In this document: piece by piece, positions 6,578-14,665 of the stretch
Numbering within the stretch: position 1 is the first letter of the stretch
Layout of the letters: the number at the start of each line of letters is the position of its first letter
Virus record (IMG/VR): IMGVR_UViG_3300021368_000003
Location: 31,400 to 95,399 of that record
Direction: 5' to 3' (one strand)
Origin: a virus
DNA: 64,000 bases
Made by a program: the position numbers and the translations under genes
Notes under the pieces: model-generated
The model's database searches: none
Seen by the model: only the letters and a program-made list of their open reading frames with translations
What the model was told of the DNA's origin: nothing

Positions 6578-7913
6578 AATGGTAAGATCCTTTATTAGTT
6601 TTCTTCGGTAGTTTACCACCTCTTACCTTGGTTCCAGATGTTTCACCGTAACCTGCTGGGTGCTTCCCTGCCTTAGTTTTACCGATGGAGTCAGACTTTG
6701 CCTTACTACCCTTTTCAGTATAGTGCAGTTTGGCGGATTTGTCTTTGTCCTTGGTAATCACAGACTCTTGTCCATGCTTGCGACCCAGACGACGCATCAC
6801 TTTGCCGAAACGGCGCTTAGACATCTTATCAGGTTTTGAGGTCTGATAGGAAACTTCACGTCCAGTTTCACCACTGTCATACTTGTACTCGCCCACACCT
6901 TTCTTGTGACCGATACCGTGCTTCTTCAAATCTTTTTCAAGACCCTTACGACCTTCACGATTTTTCTTCTCGTCAGATCCACGGTCAGCACTGATGTGTC
7001 CAGTAACCTGAGTCTTAGACTTCTGCATCATGCGACCAGTACGGTTGCCTTCGTCGAGGAACTGCTTGAAGGACTTACCCTCAACTTCCTCTTTCTTCAA
7101 ACCAACCTTACGCATCACCTTACCAACGATGCCTTCTTTCTTCTTCGCCTTAGCAGCATCGATACGCTTCTGCAAATCAGGAGAATACTTGACAGAAGAC
7201 TTCTTCTGACGCTTGGAGTAATCCATATAGGATTCACCCTTACGCAGTTTCTTAGGATCTTCCTTCTTAGGGGTTGAAGATGAGGATCCACGATCTTCAC
7301 GAGCACGTTGGTTAGCACCAGGACCACCGAGTTTCTTATCCTTATCGGGATCGGGATGCCAAAAGTCTCCACGTTCCAGTATAACAGACTCTTGCTTCAA
7401 CCGTGCTGCACGCTTTGCCTTTGCCTTAGCAAGGATTCTTTCGCGTGCTGCTTTACGCTCATCGGCGGGGATGGCAGTAACTGCACCAAGTTTTTGATCA
7501 ACATCACCAGGGGCATAACCTTCTTTCTTGGTATCGATGATGGCACCTTTACCATGCTTCTTGCGGATCTCTGCCTTGACATGATCAAGTGCGCCCATAC
7601 CGTCATACTTTTTCTTCTGGGGCATAGGTTTGGGTTGTGAACCACCAGATCTAGCAACGGACTTACTACGAGGACGCCAAGTGCCACGTTCCAACTGACG
7701 ATCCTTCATGCGATCGTAGTCTTCCTCCTTGATGAACTCTTCTTTTTTCATTGGTAACCCCTTATGTTTTGTTGATGCGAATTTCTTCACGTCGGAACGC
7801 TTGGCGGAGGCAGCAACTTTGGCAACCTCAGGCGAGGGATTCTCCATCTCTCCCTTCTGAGCCGCTCTAACCATCCCGAAGAATCTTTGTTGTTTTTTGG
7901 AGACGGCGGGCAT
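6570..7913 (-). CDS. Large basic DUF3008-domain protein (447 aa)
   Basis: Residues 1-45 match the DUF3008 family (MPAVSKKQQRFFGMVRAAQK). The remainder is low-complexity and strongly basic (Lys/Arg about a quarter of residues), with several short acidic islands such as MKKEEFIKEEDYD. A second marine-phage leader-like motif, SFKQFLDEG, lies in the middle (residues about 285-293) and begins a more ordered segment with repeated KRRFGK and RRLGRKHG motifs. No membrane helix or signal is present. DUF3008 usually occurs as a short stand-alone protein, so this is an extended or fused form. The charge suggests DNA association inside the head (inference). It abuts the upstream gene with no spacing. Confidence 0.8.
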   Translation of the reverse strand: MPAVSKKQQRFFGMVRAAQKGEMENPSPEVAKVAASAKRSDVKKFASTKHKGLPMKKEEFIKEEDYDRMKDRQLERGTWRPRSKSVARSGGSQPKPMPQKKKYDGMGALDHVKAEIRKKHGKGAIIDTKKEGYAPGDVDQKLGAVTAIPADERKAARERILAKAKAKRAARLKQESVILERGDFWHPDPDKDKKLGGPGANQRAREDRGSSSSTPKKEDPKKLRKGESYMDYSKRQKKSSVKYSPDLQKRIDAAKAKKKEGIVGKVMRKVGLKKEEVEGKSFKQFLDEGNRTGRMMQKSKTQVTGHISADRGSDEKKNREGRKGLEKDLKKHGIGHKKGVGEYKYDSGETGREVSYQTSKPDKMSKRRFGKVMRRLGRKHGQESVITKDKDKSAKLHYTEKGSKAKSDSIGKTKAGKHPAGYGETSGTKVRGGKLPKKTNKGSYHYG

Positions 7914-8195
7914 TTACTGTCTCGCGACTTTTGTGCATTTAAGACCTGTTCCATCGATAGTCTCCAAAGGATCCTTTTCTATGTATACAGTTTCACCAGA
8001 TCTGATCGATGCATTTCTGGCACCAAGTGCTACGTATTTGTCAGATCCACCACGCTCAGTAACCACAGGTGCATCATCAAGAACGAGCACGATGGTGGCA
8101 TTGGTATCGTTGACAACACGTACAGCAGTTGCCTTACTCAGATTGGTTGCGGCACTAAGGGTAACCTCAGTTGCCATTACTCGTACTCTATCCAT
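7914..8195 (-). CDS. Hypothetical small beta-rich protein (93 aa)
   Basis: No named family. The sequence alternates hydrophobic and polar residues in a beta-sandwich style (VRVVNDTNATIVLVLDD, then SIRSGETVYIEKDP), and has no Cys pair, signal or membrane helix. It is short and rich in Val/Thr/Asn, like small virion decoration or adaptor proteins. It is preceded at 28 bp by an ATAAATA late-promoter box and abuts the DUF3008 gene directly. A virion role is inferred from these neighbours only. Confidence 0.7.
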   Translation of the reverse strand: MDRVRVMATEVTLSAATNLSKATAVRVVNDTNATIVLVLDDAPVVTERGGSDKYVALGARNASIRSGETVYIEKDPLETIDGTGLKCTKVARQ

Positions 8196-8221
8196 TGTAA
8201 TTAGTTACAGTAGTGCTTTTA

Positions 8222-8677
8222 CTATTTATCTTGTTGTTGTTTTAGGAACTTAGCAAGATCTGCTGTACTCCCAACAAACATTGTATTGTTAGTTGTATTA
8301 ACTTCCTTTCCTTTCTTAGGTGCTTCAATATCAGCAACCTTCTTTTGAAGATCAACTAATTTGTCAGCAACATCTCCCACATGCTTGATCAACTGACCAG
8401 CAACCTCAAAGGCACGAGGTTGATCAGACTCCTGTGCAAGTTCCAGGATTCCATCAACTGCTTCTTGTCCTTTCTCAATCAATGAATACAAATTCCCACG
8501 AGTATATTCATAATCCTTCTTCAACTGTTCTTTGGTTGATGTGGATATTTCTTCGATTTTCTTTTCAGGTGGGAGTGGTTTGCTAGCAGGAGCAATCGAT
8601 GTTTCTATATCAAGTGCATCCTCTATGCCATCAAACTTACTCGTCTTGTCCTGTTGTGGGGTTCCGTGAGAGTCCAT
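8222..8677 (-). CDS. gp16: Terminase small subunit gp16
   Basis: Recognises phage DNA and regulates the gp17 motor. The central helical segment KKDYEYTRGNLYSLIEKGQ, followed by GILELAQESDQPRAFEVAGQ, and the C-terminal MFVGSTADL-KFLKQQ are typical of T4-like cyanophage gp16. The protein is largely helical with no membrane segment. The start is uncertain: ATG at 8677 (151 aa) is used here, but the frame is open to an ATG at 8725, and all these starts overlap the 3' end of gp15 by about 40-90 nt. A non-ATG start nearer SKFDG would remove the overlap. Confidence 0.88.
   Translation of the reverse strand: MDSHGTPQQDKTSKFDGIEDALDIETSIAPASKPLPPEKKIEEISTSTKEQLKKDYEYTRGNLYSLIEKGQEAVDGILELAQESDQPRAFEVAGQLIKHVGDVADKLVDLQKKVADIEAPKKGKEVNTTNNTMFVGSTADLAKFLKQQQDK
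8223..8229 (-). promoter_or_regulatory. Late-promoter-like ATAAATA box after gp16
   Basis: The minus strand reads ATAAATA (flanked GATAAATAG), overlapping the TAG stop of gp16 and ending 27 nt before the ATG of the 93-aa gene. This fits a late start for the block of small basic proteins. Pattern and position only. Confidence 0.5.
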
Positions 8678-9677
8678 CTGTCCATTCCGATTTAATTTCA
8701 TTGAATCCAAAGTCATCATCAGCATCTACCAGAGCATGGTCAACTTGATCAATCTTAAAGATGTTTGATCCGTTAACGTGTGCTGCTTCGGTAGTAGCGT
8801 TCCAAGCACGAGTGACATAAAGTTTAGTACCACTCTTCTTGGTAATACGCATAACCTCATTGTCGATTTGGATGTTAGTCTTAGCAGTAAAGCCAGACGC
8901 ATCTGCTACGTGAATGATGCCATCATTATCATCACATGCTTGTGACAGTTGTGATGTTGCTGCACCATCTCTTTGAATGAGAGATGCTGGTGTAGCCTGA
9001 TAACGTACTTCTCTCGGTGCAGTGGGTACTGCATCGGTAGCATAATCGACGATTGCTTTTGTGATGAGTTCTCCACTCTTGTCTTCCAGAGGACCGTAGA
9101 TGTAGGTCTTCGCAACAAATTGCAGAGTGTAGATCAAAGTACGACGTGTGTCGTAGTCACCTTCATATTGATCATCGTAATCAATACTTTGAAGAGTGAC
9201 AGGATAGTCTCTTTTCTCACCCAGTTCAGGGACCAAGTTCATGGTCATGTTGAAACTAGGTTGGAAGAAAGGTAGAATCTGTTCCAGGATTTGTAGAGAA
9301 TCATCCTGATTCTTAGCAAGAATTGCTAGTTCAAAATTGATGTTATATGGAACAGGCATGAATGCCTTGTTCTCTTTTGTACCAGACGTATGTCTGATAT
9401 ACTGTGTGGGAGATACTTTCCTACTAGGATCGTAACTGATACCTTGAATCTCAAATGCAATTCTAGGTAGAGTAATCTGTACTTGATCTCTCGTGGAGAG
9501 GTCTCCTACTTGACGCAAACGTGCTAAGAACTTTGCCTTAGGACCATAAGCAAGAGGTACTTTCATGACCTCTGTCTTAGAACCAGAGGTTCTGCGAATC
9601 TCAATGTTATTGAAGAGTGTGCCGAAACCGACAACCGTCTTCTTGATGATTGAGTTATAGTTGTATGTACCTAACAT
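8637..9677 (-). CDS. gp15: Tail sheath stabiliser / completion protein gp15
   Basis: Homologue of T4 gp15, the hexameric ring that caps the tail and joins it to the neck. The N-terminal region (YNYNSIIKK, FGTLFNNIEIRR) and QILEQILPFFQPSFNMTM around residues 125-145 match the T4 pattern of repeated motifs. At 346 residues it is longer than T4 gp15 (272). The extra C-terminal ~100 residues hold an inserted beta module (IHVADASGF, IQIDNEVMRIT, VTRAWNAT) that also occurs in other structural proteins of this window. The ATG overlaps the gp14 stop by one base. Confidence 0.93.
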   Translation of the reverse strand: MLGTYNYNSIIKKTVVGFGTLFNNIEIRRTSGSKTEVMKVPLAYGPKAKFLARLRQVGDLSTRDQVQITLPRIAFEIQGISYDPSRKVSPTQYIRHTSGTKENKAFMPVPYNINFELAILAKNQDDSLQILEQILPFFQPSFNMTMNLVPELGEKRDYPVTLQSIDYDDQYEGDYDTRRTLIYTLQFVAKTYIYGPLEDKSGELITKAIVDYATDAVPTAPREVRYQATPASLIQRDGAATSQLSQACDDNDGIIHVADASGFTAKTNIQIDNEVMRITKKSGTKLYVTRAWNATTEAAHVNGSNIFKIDQVDHALVDADDDFGFNEIKSEWTDGLSRNPTTGQDE

Positions 9678-10552
9678 TAGAGCGTTCCTCCACTGTTGCC
9701 ATATTCACCGAACGGATTGATTTCAGTAAAGTCAATGATATCGTCCGCCTGGGTCTCAATGGTCCAGTTATTATCAAATTCGTCGTTCACATTATTTAGG
9801 GTGTTGTAATTATATGTAGTCCACACAGCAGTGCTATCGTCTCCTGTGATGGTTTCGCCAACTCTGAATCCACCAGAACGGTTGATAACTTGCAGAGTTC
9901 TAGTAGCAGCATCCCAAGCCTTGACCTCAGCAGTAGTAGCAGATGTGCCACCAGTGACAGTCTCACCAGCAGTAAAGATACCACTACCACCTTCTGCCAT
10001 AACAATAGAGATTGCACTAGCAAAGTTAGTCTGGATAGCATCCACGGCAGCCACACCAGTGTCGATGTCCTCGTCGCTGTACTCGAACAGTTCACAACGT
10101 AGACCCCAGACATACTGGTGACCCAACTGATAGAAGGGTTGTTCGTGCTCTACATATTGAATCTCAAAGGTCTTGTTGACCATAGTGAAATGAATCAGAT
10201 CTCCTTCATTAGGACGACCTTCTACAATCAGAGTAGCATTGTCATCTACTGCTGCTGTAAAGCGTCTCCTTGAAATGATGAAGGTGACTTGATCTTGAAT
10301 TCTGACACCAAACTTTGAGAAAATATCACCGTCGCCCCTAAAACCACCAGCATCTTCAAGATAGACTTCCACTTCAAAGGCTCCCTCAAACTTTGAGAGG
10401 GTGTCTTCTCCGAACACAGAGTCTTCTTTGACGAGCGTTCTTGGGATGTAATAGACGTTCTTGCCGAACATCTTAATTTGCTCATCGACGAGATCTTGTA
10501 CGAGACCTTGCTCTCCCGTTGTACCTTGGGTGAAGAAACTGTTAAGTGCCAT
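9677..10552 (-). CDS. gp14: Neck protein gp14
   Basis: Head-completion/neck protein that closes the filled head and joins the tail. The N-terminal part (FGKNVYYIPRTLV, VEVYLEDAGGFRGDGDIFSKFG, GHQYVWGLRCELFEYSDE) is typical of T4-like gp14. Residues about 185-250 contain a two-fold beta insertion with the motif FTAGETVTGG-TS-T-AEV and FRVGETITGDDS, a module shared with the 2479-aa, 628-aa, gp8 and giant proteins here. It is 291 residues versus about 256 in T4, the extra length being this insertion. It sits one base downstream of gp13. Confidence 0.93.
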   Translation of the reverse strand: MALNSFFTQGTTGEQGLVQDLVDEQIKMFGKNVYYIPRTLVKEDSVFGEDTLSKFEGAFEVEVYLEDAGGFRGDGDIFSKFGVRIQDQVTFIISRRRFTAAVDDNATLIVEGRPNEGDLIHFTMVNKTFEIQYVEHEQPFYQLGHQYVWGLRCELFEYSDEDIDTGVAAVDAIQTNFASAISIVMAEGGSGIFTAGETVTGGTSATTAEVKAWDAATRTLQVINRSGGFRVGETITGDDSTAVWTTYNYNTLNNVNDEFDNNWTIETQADDIIDFTEINPFGEYGNSGGTL

Positions 10553-10553
10553 A

Positions 10554-11354
10554 TCATCCGATCATGTCTAGGGGTGGAGTTTCCCAAGTGGTACGCAGTT
10601 GCTCATCGAGAATCTTCAACTCTTCGACAGCATCGTTATAGATCATCTCTCCGTTGAGAGTGACACCACCTGGCATTTGGACATTCTGGAATTTGGTTAG
10701 GTTCTGTCCCCACTGCTTCTTAATCTTTGCAGTAGCATAATCCTTCAACCACATCTGATTATAGATCTCAGTCCAGGTTGTGGGATCAAGAGCACGCCAA
10801 CACTTGATAACAACAAACTGATCTTCCAGGGCATCCTGTGACCAGTCAAAGTCCAGATAAATCTTATCTTGTACAGCATTGTATCTAATTGGTTTCATAC
10901 CTTCCAGGATGAAATCAATAGTTTCTAGATGCTGTTGGATCATATAGTAATGATAGAACTGTGTAGACGTAAAGTCATACAGATCATTCAATCTCATCTG
11001 ATAACGAATGTCGAACATATTACGAGTGCCTTTATCAGTGAAGGAGAAGATACCTTCAATGGCAGTAATGTGTTCTGGCACTTGGAGGAAAGCATTACCC
11101 TCTTTCCAAGTAGTAGTCCCATCAGCAGACATAACAGTAGAATCTGATTTACCAGCATCAATCTCTGCTTGGGTAAATTGGTGTTTCAGATAAACACGTT
11201 CAGCACCTTCATAGTGAAACTGCTGGAACTTTTGGATAGAGTAATCGATGGCATCATCACATTGATCATCGGATACGTTTACCTCCAAGACTGGTTTACC
11301 CAGTCTACGGAGGCAGTATTCTTTTAGTTCTGCCTTAGAAGTTGGAATTGCCAT
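10554..11354 (-). CDS. gp13: Neck protein gp13
   Basis: Head-completion protein that acts with gp14 at the portal. The N-terminal helix pair (KAELKEYCLRRLGKP, DDQCDDAIDYSIQKFQQFHY) and the C-terminal TEIYNQMWLKDYATAKIKKQ, then WGQNLTKFQ, are characteristic of the T4-like gp13 family. It has 266 residues (T4 gp13 has about 309), with no membrane helix or unusual insertion. It follows the end of the tail fibre gene by 6 bp and is followed by gp14 after 1 bp, so the neck genes form one unit. Confidence 0.93.
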   Translation of the reverse strand: MAIPTSKAELKEYCLRRLGKPVLEVNVSDDQCDDAIDYSIQKFQQFHYEGAERVYLKHQFTQAEIDAGKSDSTVMSADGTTTWKEGNAFLQVPEHITAIEGIFSFTDKGTRNMFDIRYQMRLNDLYDFTSTQFYHYYMIQQHLETIDFILEGMKPIRYNAVQDKIYLDFDWSQDALEDQFVVIKCWRALDPTTWTEIYNQMWLKDYATAKIKKQWGQNLTKFQNVQMPGGVTLNGEMIYNDAVEELKILDEQLRTTWETPPLDMIG

Positions 11355-11360
11355 TGGTTA

Positions 11361-14300
11361 TCAGAGAGCGGCGACGCGGGTCTGGAAGTCGGAGAAGGAA
11401 GAAGAAGCAGCAACAACTGCTTTGAGATCTGCCAAAGACAGAGTTTCAGCTTGCAGAGCGGAGTCTGCTGTTGCACCCTGTGCAGCAGTTGCATAATCAG
11501 TAGATGCAGTTGCAGCAGCAGTACCCAGAGTAGGTTTGCCAGTCAGATCTGCATATGCACCAGAGAACAAGGTGGGCTTACCAGTCAAGTCTGCATAGGC
11601 ACCAGAGAAGAGCGTAGGCAGATTGGTAAGATCATCGTAATCATTGCTGGTAGCAACAGCACCCAGATCTCCTGGTTGAGTTGCACTATCAGCAAGAGCA
11701 CCCTGTGCAGCAGTTGCATAGTCAGCAGCAGCGGTAGTAGCAGCAGTACCCAAACCAAGAGTGGTACGAGCAGCAGCAGCGTCTGCATCATCAATCAGGG
11801 TTCCACCGAAGGTGCTGACAGCAGATGCGTCAAGTTTTCCAGTGATACCAGCGACAACACGAGCATCAGCGCGTGCGTCTGTGTAGTAAAGGTTGCTACC
11901 TTCTGCCAGGTCACCAGTGTCCTGATTAGTCAGATCAAGGTTTGCACCAGTTGCAGCAGCAACTCTTGCATCAGCACGAGTGTCGGTGTAATAGAGGTTA
12001 GTAGAACCTTCTGTCAGAGCATCAGTATCCTTGCTGCTGAGGTCAAGATTTGCACCAACTTGGAGTGCAATGCGAGCATCGGCACGAGCGTTGGTGTAGT
12101 AGAGGTTACTACCCTCAGTGATGTTGCTAGTATCAAACTCACCAAAGTCAGCTGACAGGGTAAGCAGGTTACCTGCATCGTTGTAAGTAGCAGAGATACC
12201 AGTACCACCAGAGATCAGAGCAGCAACGCGATCGTCAACTCTTTCATTGGTGTAGTAAAGGTTAGTGCCCTCAGAAAGGTCACCAGTGTCCTTCTGGGAG
12301 AGATCAAGGTTTGCACCAGTCTGCAAGTTGACACGAGCGTCAGCGCGAGTATTGGTGTAGTAAACATTGGTCGAACCTTCACTGAGATCATCAGTAGTAG
12401 CAGCGGCAATACGTGCATCGGCAAGTGTATTTACCTCAGCATCAGTGCGCTCCGTAAAGGAGAAGACACCAGTAGAAGCATTGTAACCGAGGTCGCCAGT
12501 AACACTGAATGCACCGCGAGCGCGGGCGTCAGTAAAGAAGATATTGGTTGATCCTTCTGTGATGTTATCAGTATCGATATCGCTCTGAGTGACAGAAAGA
12601 GTGCCACTGCCATCATGCTGGATACCAGTTCCATAAGTAAAAGCATTTCTCGTCCTCGCCTGAGTAAAGAATCTATTGCTGGAACCCTCAGTCAGATCGT
12701 CAGTGTTGATCTCACCAAAGTCAACAGCAAGAGACAGCAGGTTATTGGCATCATCATACGTTGCCGAAATACCTGTGCCGCCATCAACCAGTGCAGCAAC
12801 ACGATCATCAACTCTTTCGTTAGTGAAGTAGAGGTTGGTAGTTCCTTCTGCCAGAGCATCAGTATCGTGGTTCGCAATAGAACCCACCTGTGCCACGAAG
12901 TAAGTCAAGGCACCAGTAACAGTCAAGTTACCTTGGACTTCAAAGTCAGTGGTAGAACGGAAGTTAGCAACAGTCAGTCTGTTCTCGTAAGGATTGTAAG
13001 TGAGGTTGGTAGAGTCAACTCTCATCTCACTGTATCCAGTAACAGCAGAGACGAATGTAGGATAGAAGGTAGCGTCGGTAGTTGTGGTATCAGTGATGTC
13101 TGCAAGATCAGACTTATCAGCAGTACCAGTCAGGTCACCAGTAATGTTACCAGTGATTTGTCCTGTAACACCCAGTGTGCCACCGATAGTTGTGTTAGAG
13201 GTTACATCCAGAGTATTGGTAGTCGTCAGACCAGCAGCGGTAATGTTACCAGTTGTGGACTGCATGGTGATCTTGTCAGTACCTGAACCATTTTGCAGGA
13301 TCAGAGTCTTAGAAGCACCACGGAGAACAACGTTGTCCTTGAAGAGAGACGTGCTGTTCTGAGTAATAGTATTATTAAATGTAGCAGCACCATCAACGTT
13401 CAGAGTGCTATCAAGATCAGTTGCACCAGTTACATTGAAGGTGTCATCAATTACAGTTGCACCACCAACATTCAGTGTACCTGCCATGTTGAGGTTACCA
13501 CCAGTCGGGTTGACGGTGAATACAGAAGTACCAACATTGAGAATACCACCAACAGTGATATTACCAGTGGAGGTTGCGCTGCCCAGGTCAAGAGTGGTAA
13601 GCGTTGTGTTGCCAGTGACGTTCAGAGTACCATCAGTGCTAGCGTTACCAGTTGCACCAAGAACAGTGAACTTAGTAGCGTTGTTAGGACCGATGAACAA
13701 ATCAGATCCGATGTACACATCTTCGTCAACGGTCATACCACCTGCGGTGACCATCAACGCAGCGTTGTCAGAGAGGTTAGATGGGTTTTCGTTCTTAGAG
13801 AAGTCAACACGACCACGGAATTCCTGGTTACCTTTCTGGACGACGTTACCATCTACCTCAAAGTCACCATAGACCTTAAAGTCTTCTGCAACTGCCAGGT
13901 CCTTAGCGATAGTTGCACCACCTGCAATCTGCAAAGCACCAGAGGCAGAGAAGTTATTGCCAGTAGATGCGTTAGTAGTATCAGTAAGAGTTGTAATACC
14001 ATCAATGTTGACCGTGCTATCAAAGTCAGCACCCTGTACAACGTTCAGAGTGTTGCTGAGAGTGGTAGCAGAAGTAACACCAAGGGTTCCAACAATGCTG
14101 GTGTTGCCATTATCAGTATCAACGGTGAACTTAGCAGTGCCAGTTCCATCTTGGATAGAAAGTTCTCTACCAGCAACATTGATTGTCAGACCATCAGTCA
14201 AAGTAGTCAGACCATCAACATCGAGAGTGCCATTGACAGTCAGATTGTCGTCAATGATAGTCTCAGAAGTGGCAGAATCAAGAGTAAGGTTACCAGCAAC

Positions 14301-14585
14301 AGTGCTGATCTCAGAGTTACCGTCAACAGCAAGTTTCAGGTTGTTAGCAGTAATATCATCAGACGTGATTGGAGCAGTGAAGGTAGAAGTTGCTCTAACA
14401 GTCAAACTGTCAGTGGAACTGGAACCAAGAGTTGCGTTATCAGAAACAGTCAGGTCATCACTAACGCCCAGGTCACCAGTGACTTGAACATTATTGATAG
14501 AAGAATCAAGTACCAGAGATCCACCATCTGCAATAATACTTCTATTACTAATAGAGATATTATCGATAGTGGCAGTACCGTTCAT
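11361..14585 (-). CDS. Long tail fibre, C-terminal part (frame broken)
   Basis: The 3' part of a giant repetitive tail fibre whose 5' part is the frame at 14666-19297. The ATG at 14585 is merely the first Met; the same frame is open upstream to about 14695, where it continues the N-terminal part perfectly if one A is restored. Residues 1-560 continue the same short beta repeats (VDG-TTL, SATTLSNTLNV). Residues about 570-915 contain eight copies of a 36-50 residue unit centred on EGSTNLYYTNARADAR, common in cyanophage fibres. The C-terminus (GAYADLTGKPTLFS) ends with a helical tail. As a fibre it would bind host surface. Probably not expressed on its own; product function depends on whether the frameshift is real. 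Confidence 0.85.
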   Translation of the reverse strand: MNGTATIDNISISNRSIIADGGSLVLDSSINNVQVTGDLGVSDDLTVSDNATLGSSSTDSLTVRATSTFTAPITSDDITANNLKLAVDGNSEISTVAGNLTLDSATSETIIDDNLTVNGTLDVDGLTTLTDGLTINVAGRELSIQDGTGTAKFTVDTDNGNTSIVGTLGVTSATTLSNTLNVVQGADFDSTVNIDGITTLTDTTNASTGNNFSASGALQIAGGATIAKDLAVAEDFKVYGDFEVDGNVVQKGNQEFRGRVDFSKNENPSNLSDNAALMVTAGGMTVDEDVYIGSDLFIGPNNATKFTVLGATGNASTDGTLNVTGNTTLTTLDLGSATSTGNITVGGILNVGTSVFTVNPTGGNLNMAGTLNVGGATVIDDTFNVTGATDLDSTLNVDGAATFNNTITQNSTSLFKDNVVLRGASKTLILQNGSGTDKITMQSTTGNITAAGLTTTNTLDVTSNTTIGGTLGVTGQITGNITGDLTGTADKSDLADITDTTTTDATFYPTFVSAVTGYSEMRVDSTNLTYNPYENRLTVANFRSTTDFEVQGNLTVTGALTYFVAQVGSIANHDTDALAEGTTNLYFTNERVDDRVAALVDGGTGISATYDDANNLLSLAVDFGEINTDDLTEGSSNRFFTQARTRNAFTYGTGIQHDGSGTLSVTQSDIDTDNITEGSTNIFFTDARARGAFSVTGDLGYNASTGVFSFTERTDAEVNTLADARIAAATTDDLSEGSTNVYYTNTRADARVNLQTGANLDLSQKDTGDLSEGTNLYYTNERVDDRVAALISGGTGISATYNDAGNLLTLSADFGEFDTSNITEGSNLYYTNARADARIALQVGANLDLSSKDTDALTEGSTNLYYTDTRADARVAAATGANLDLTNQDTGDLAEGSNLYYTDARADARVVAGITGKLDASAVSTFGGTLIDDADAAAARTTLGLGTAATTAAADYATAAQGALADSATQPGDLGAVATSNDYDDLTNLPTLFSGAYADLTGKPTLFSGAYADLTGKPTLGTAAATASTDYATAAQGATADSALQAETLSLADLKAVVAASSSFSDFQTRVAAL
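11830..12880 (-). repeat. Eight-copy YYTNxRADAR protein repeat in the tail fibre
   Basis: Eight imperfect units of about 36-55 codons, each starting (L/I)(T/S/A)EG(S/T)xNLYYTxxRADARV, with GANLDL and KDTD linkers. Some units are longer, carrying a GGTGISATY-LL-L-DFGE insert. This is a protein-level repeat that makes the DNA locally repetitive and prone to recombination or assembly errors. Confidence 0.75.
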
Positions 14586-14665
14586 GTCAACGGCATTCGG
14601 GAATGTAACCGTACCGTTGATAGTATGAGCATCAGTTGAGGCATTACCAAGAGTGACATTACCGT

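Noticed and set aside
9793-9799. CTAAATA box inside gp14
   Set aside because: Lies 115 bp upstream of the gp15 ATG and within coding sequence; probably a chance match.
11830-12880. CRISPR-like array in the regularly repeated fibre DNA
   Set aside because: Repeats are in-frame codon repeats of 36-55 residues with gradual divergence and no unique spacers.
13293-14639. A long plus-strand open frame (448 codons) and others on the plus strand opposite the tail fibre and giant genes
   Set aside because: They are antisense to repetitive Thr/Val/Asp-rich genes, have biased Ser/Val/Thr composition and no ribosome sites; frame shadows of the real minus-strand genes.
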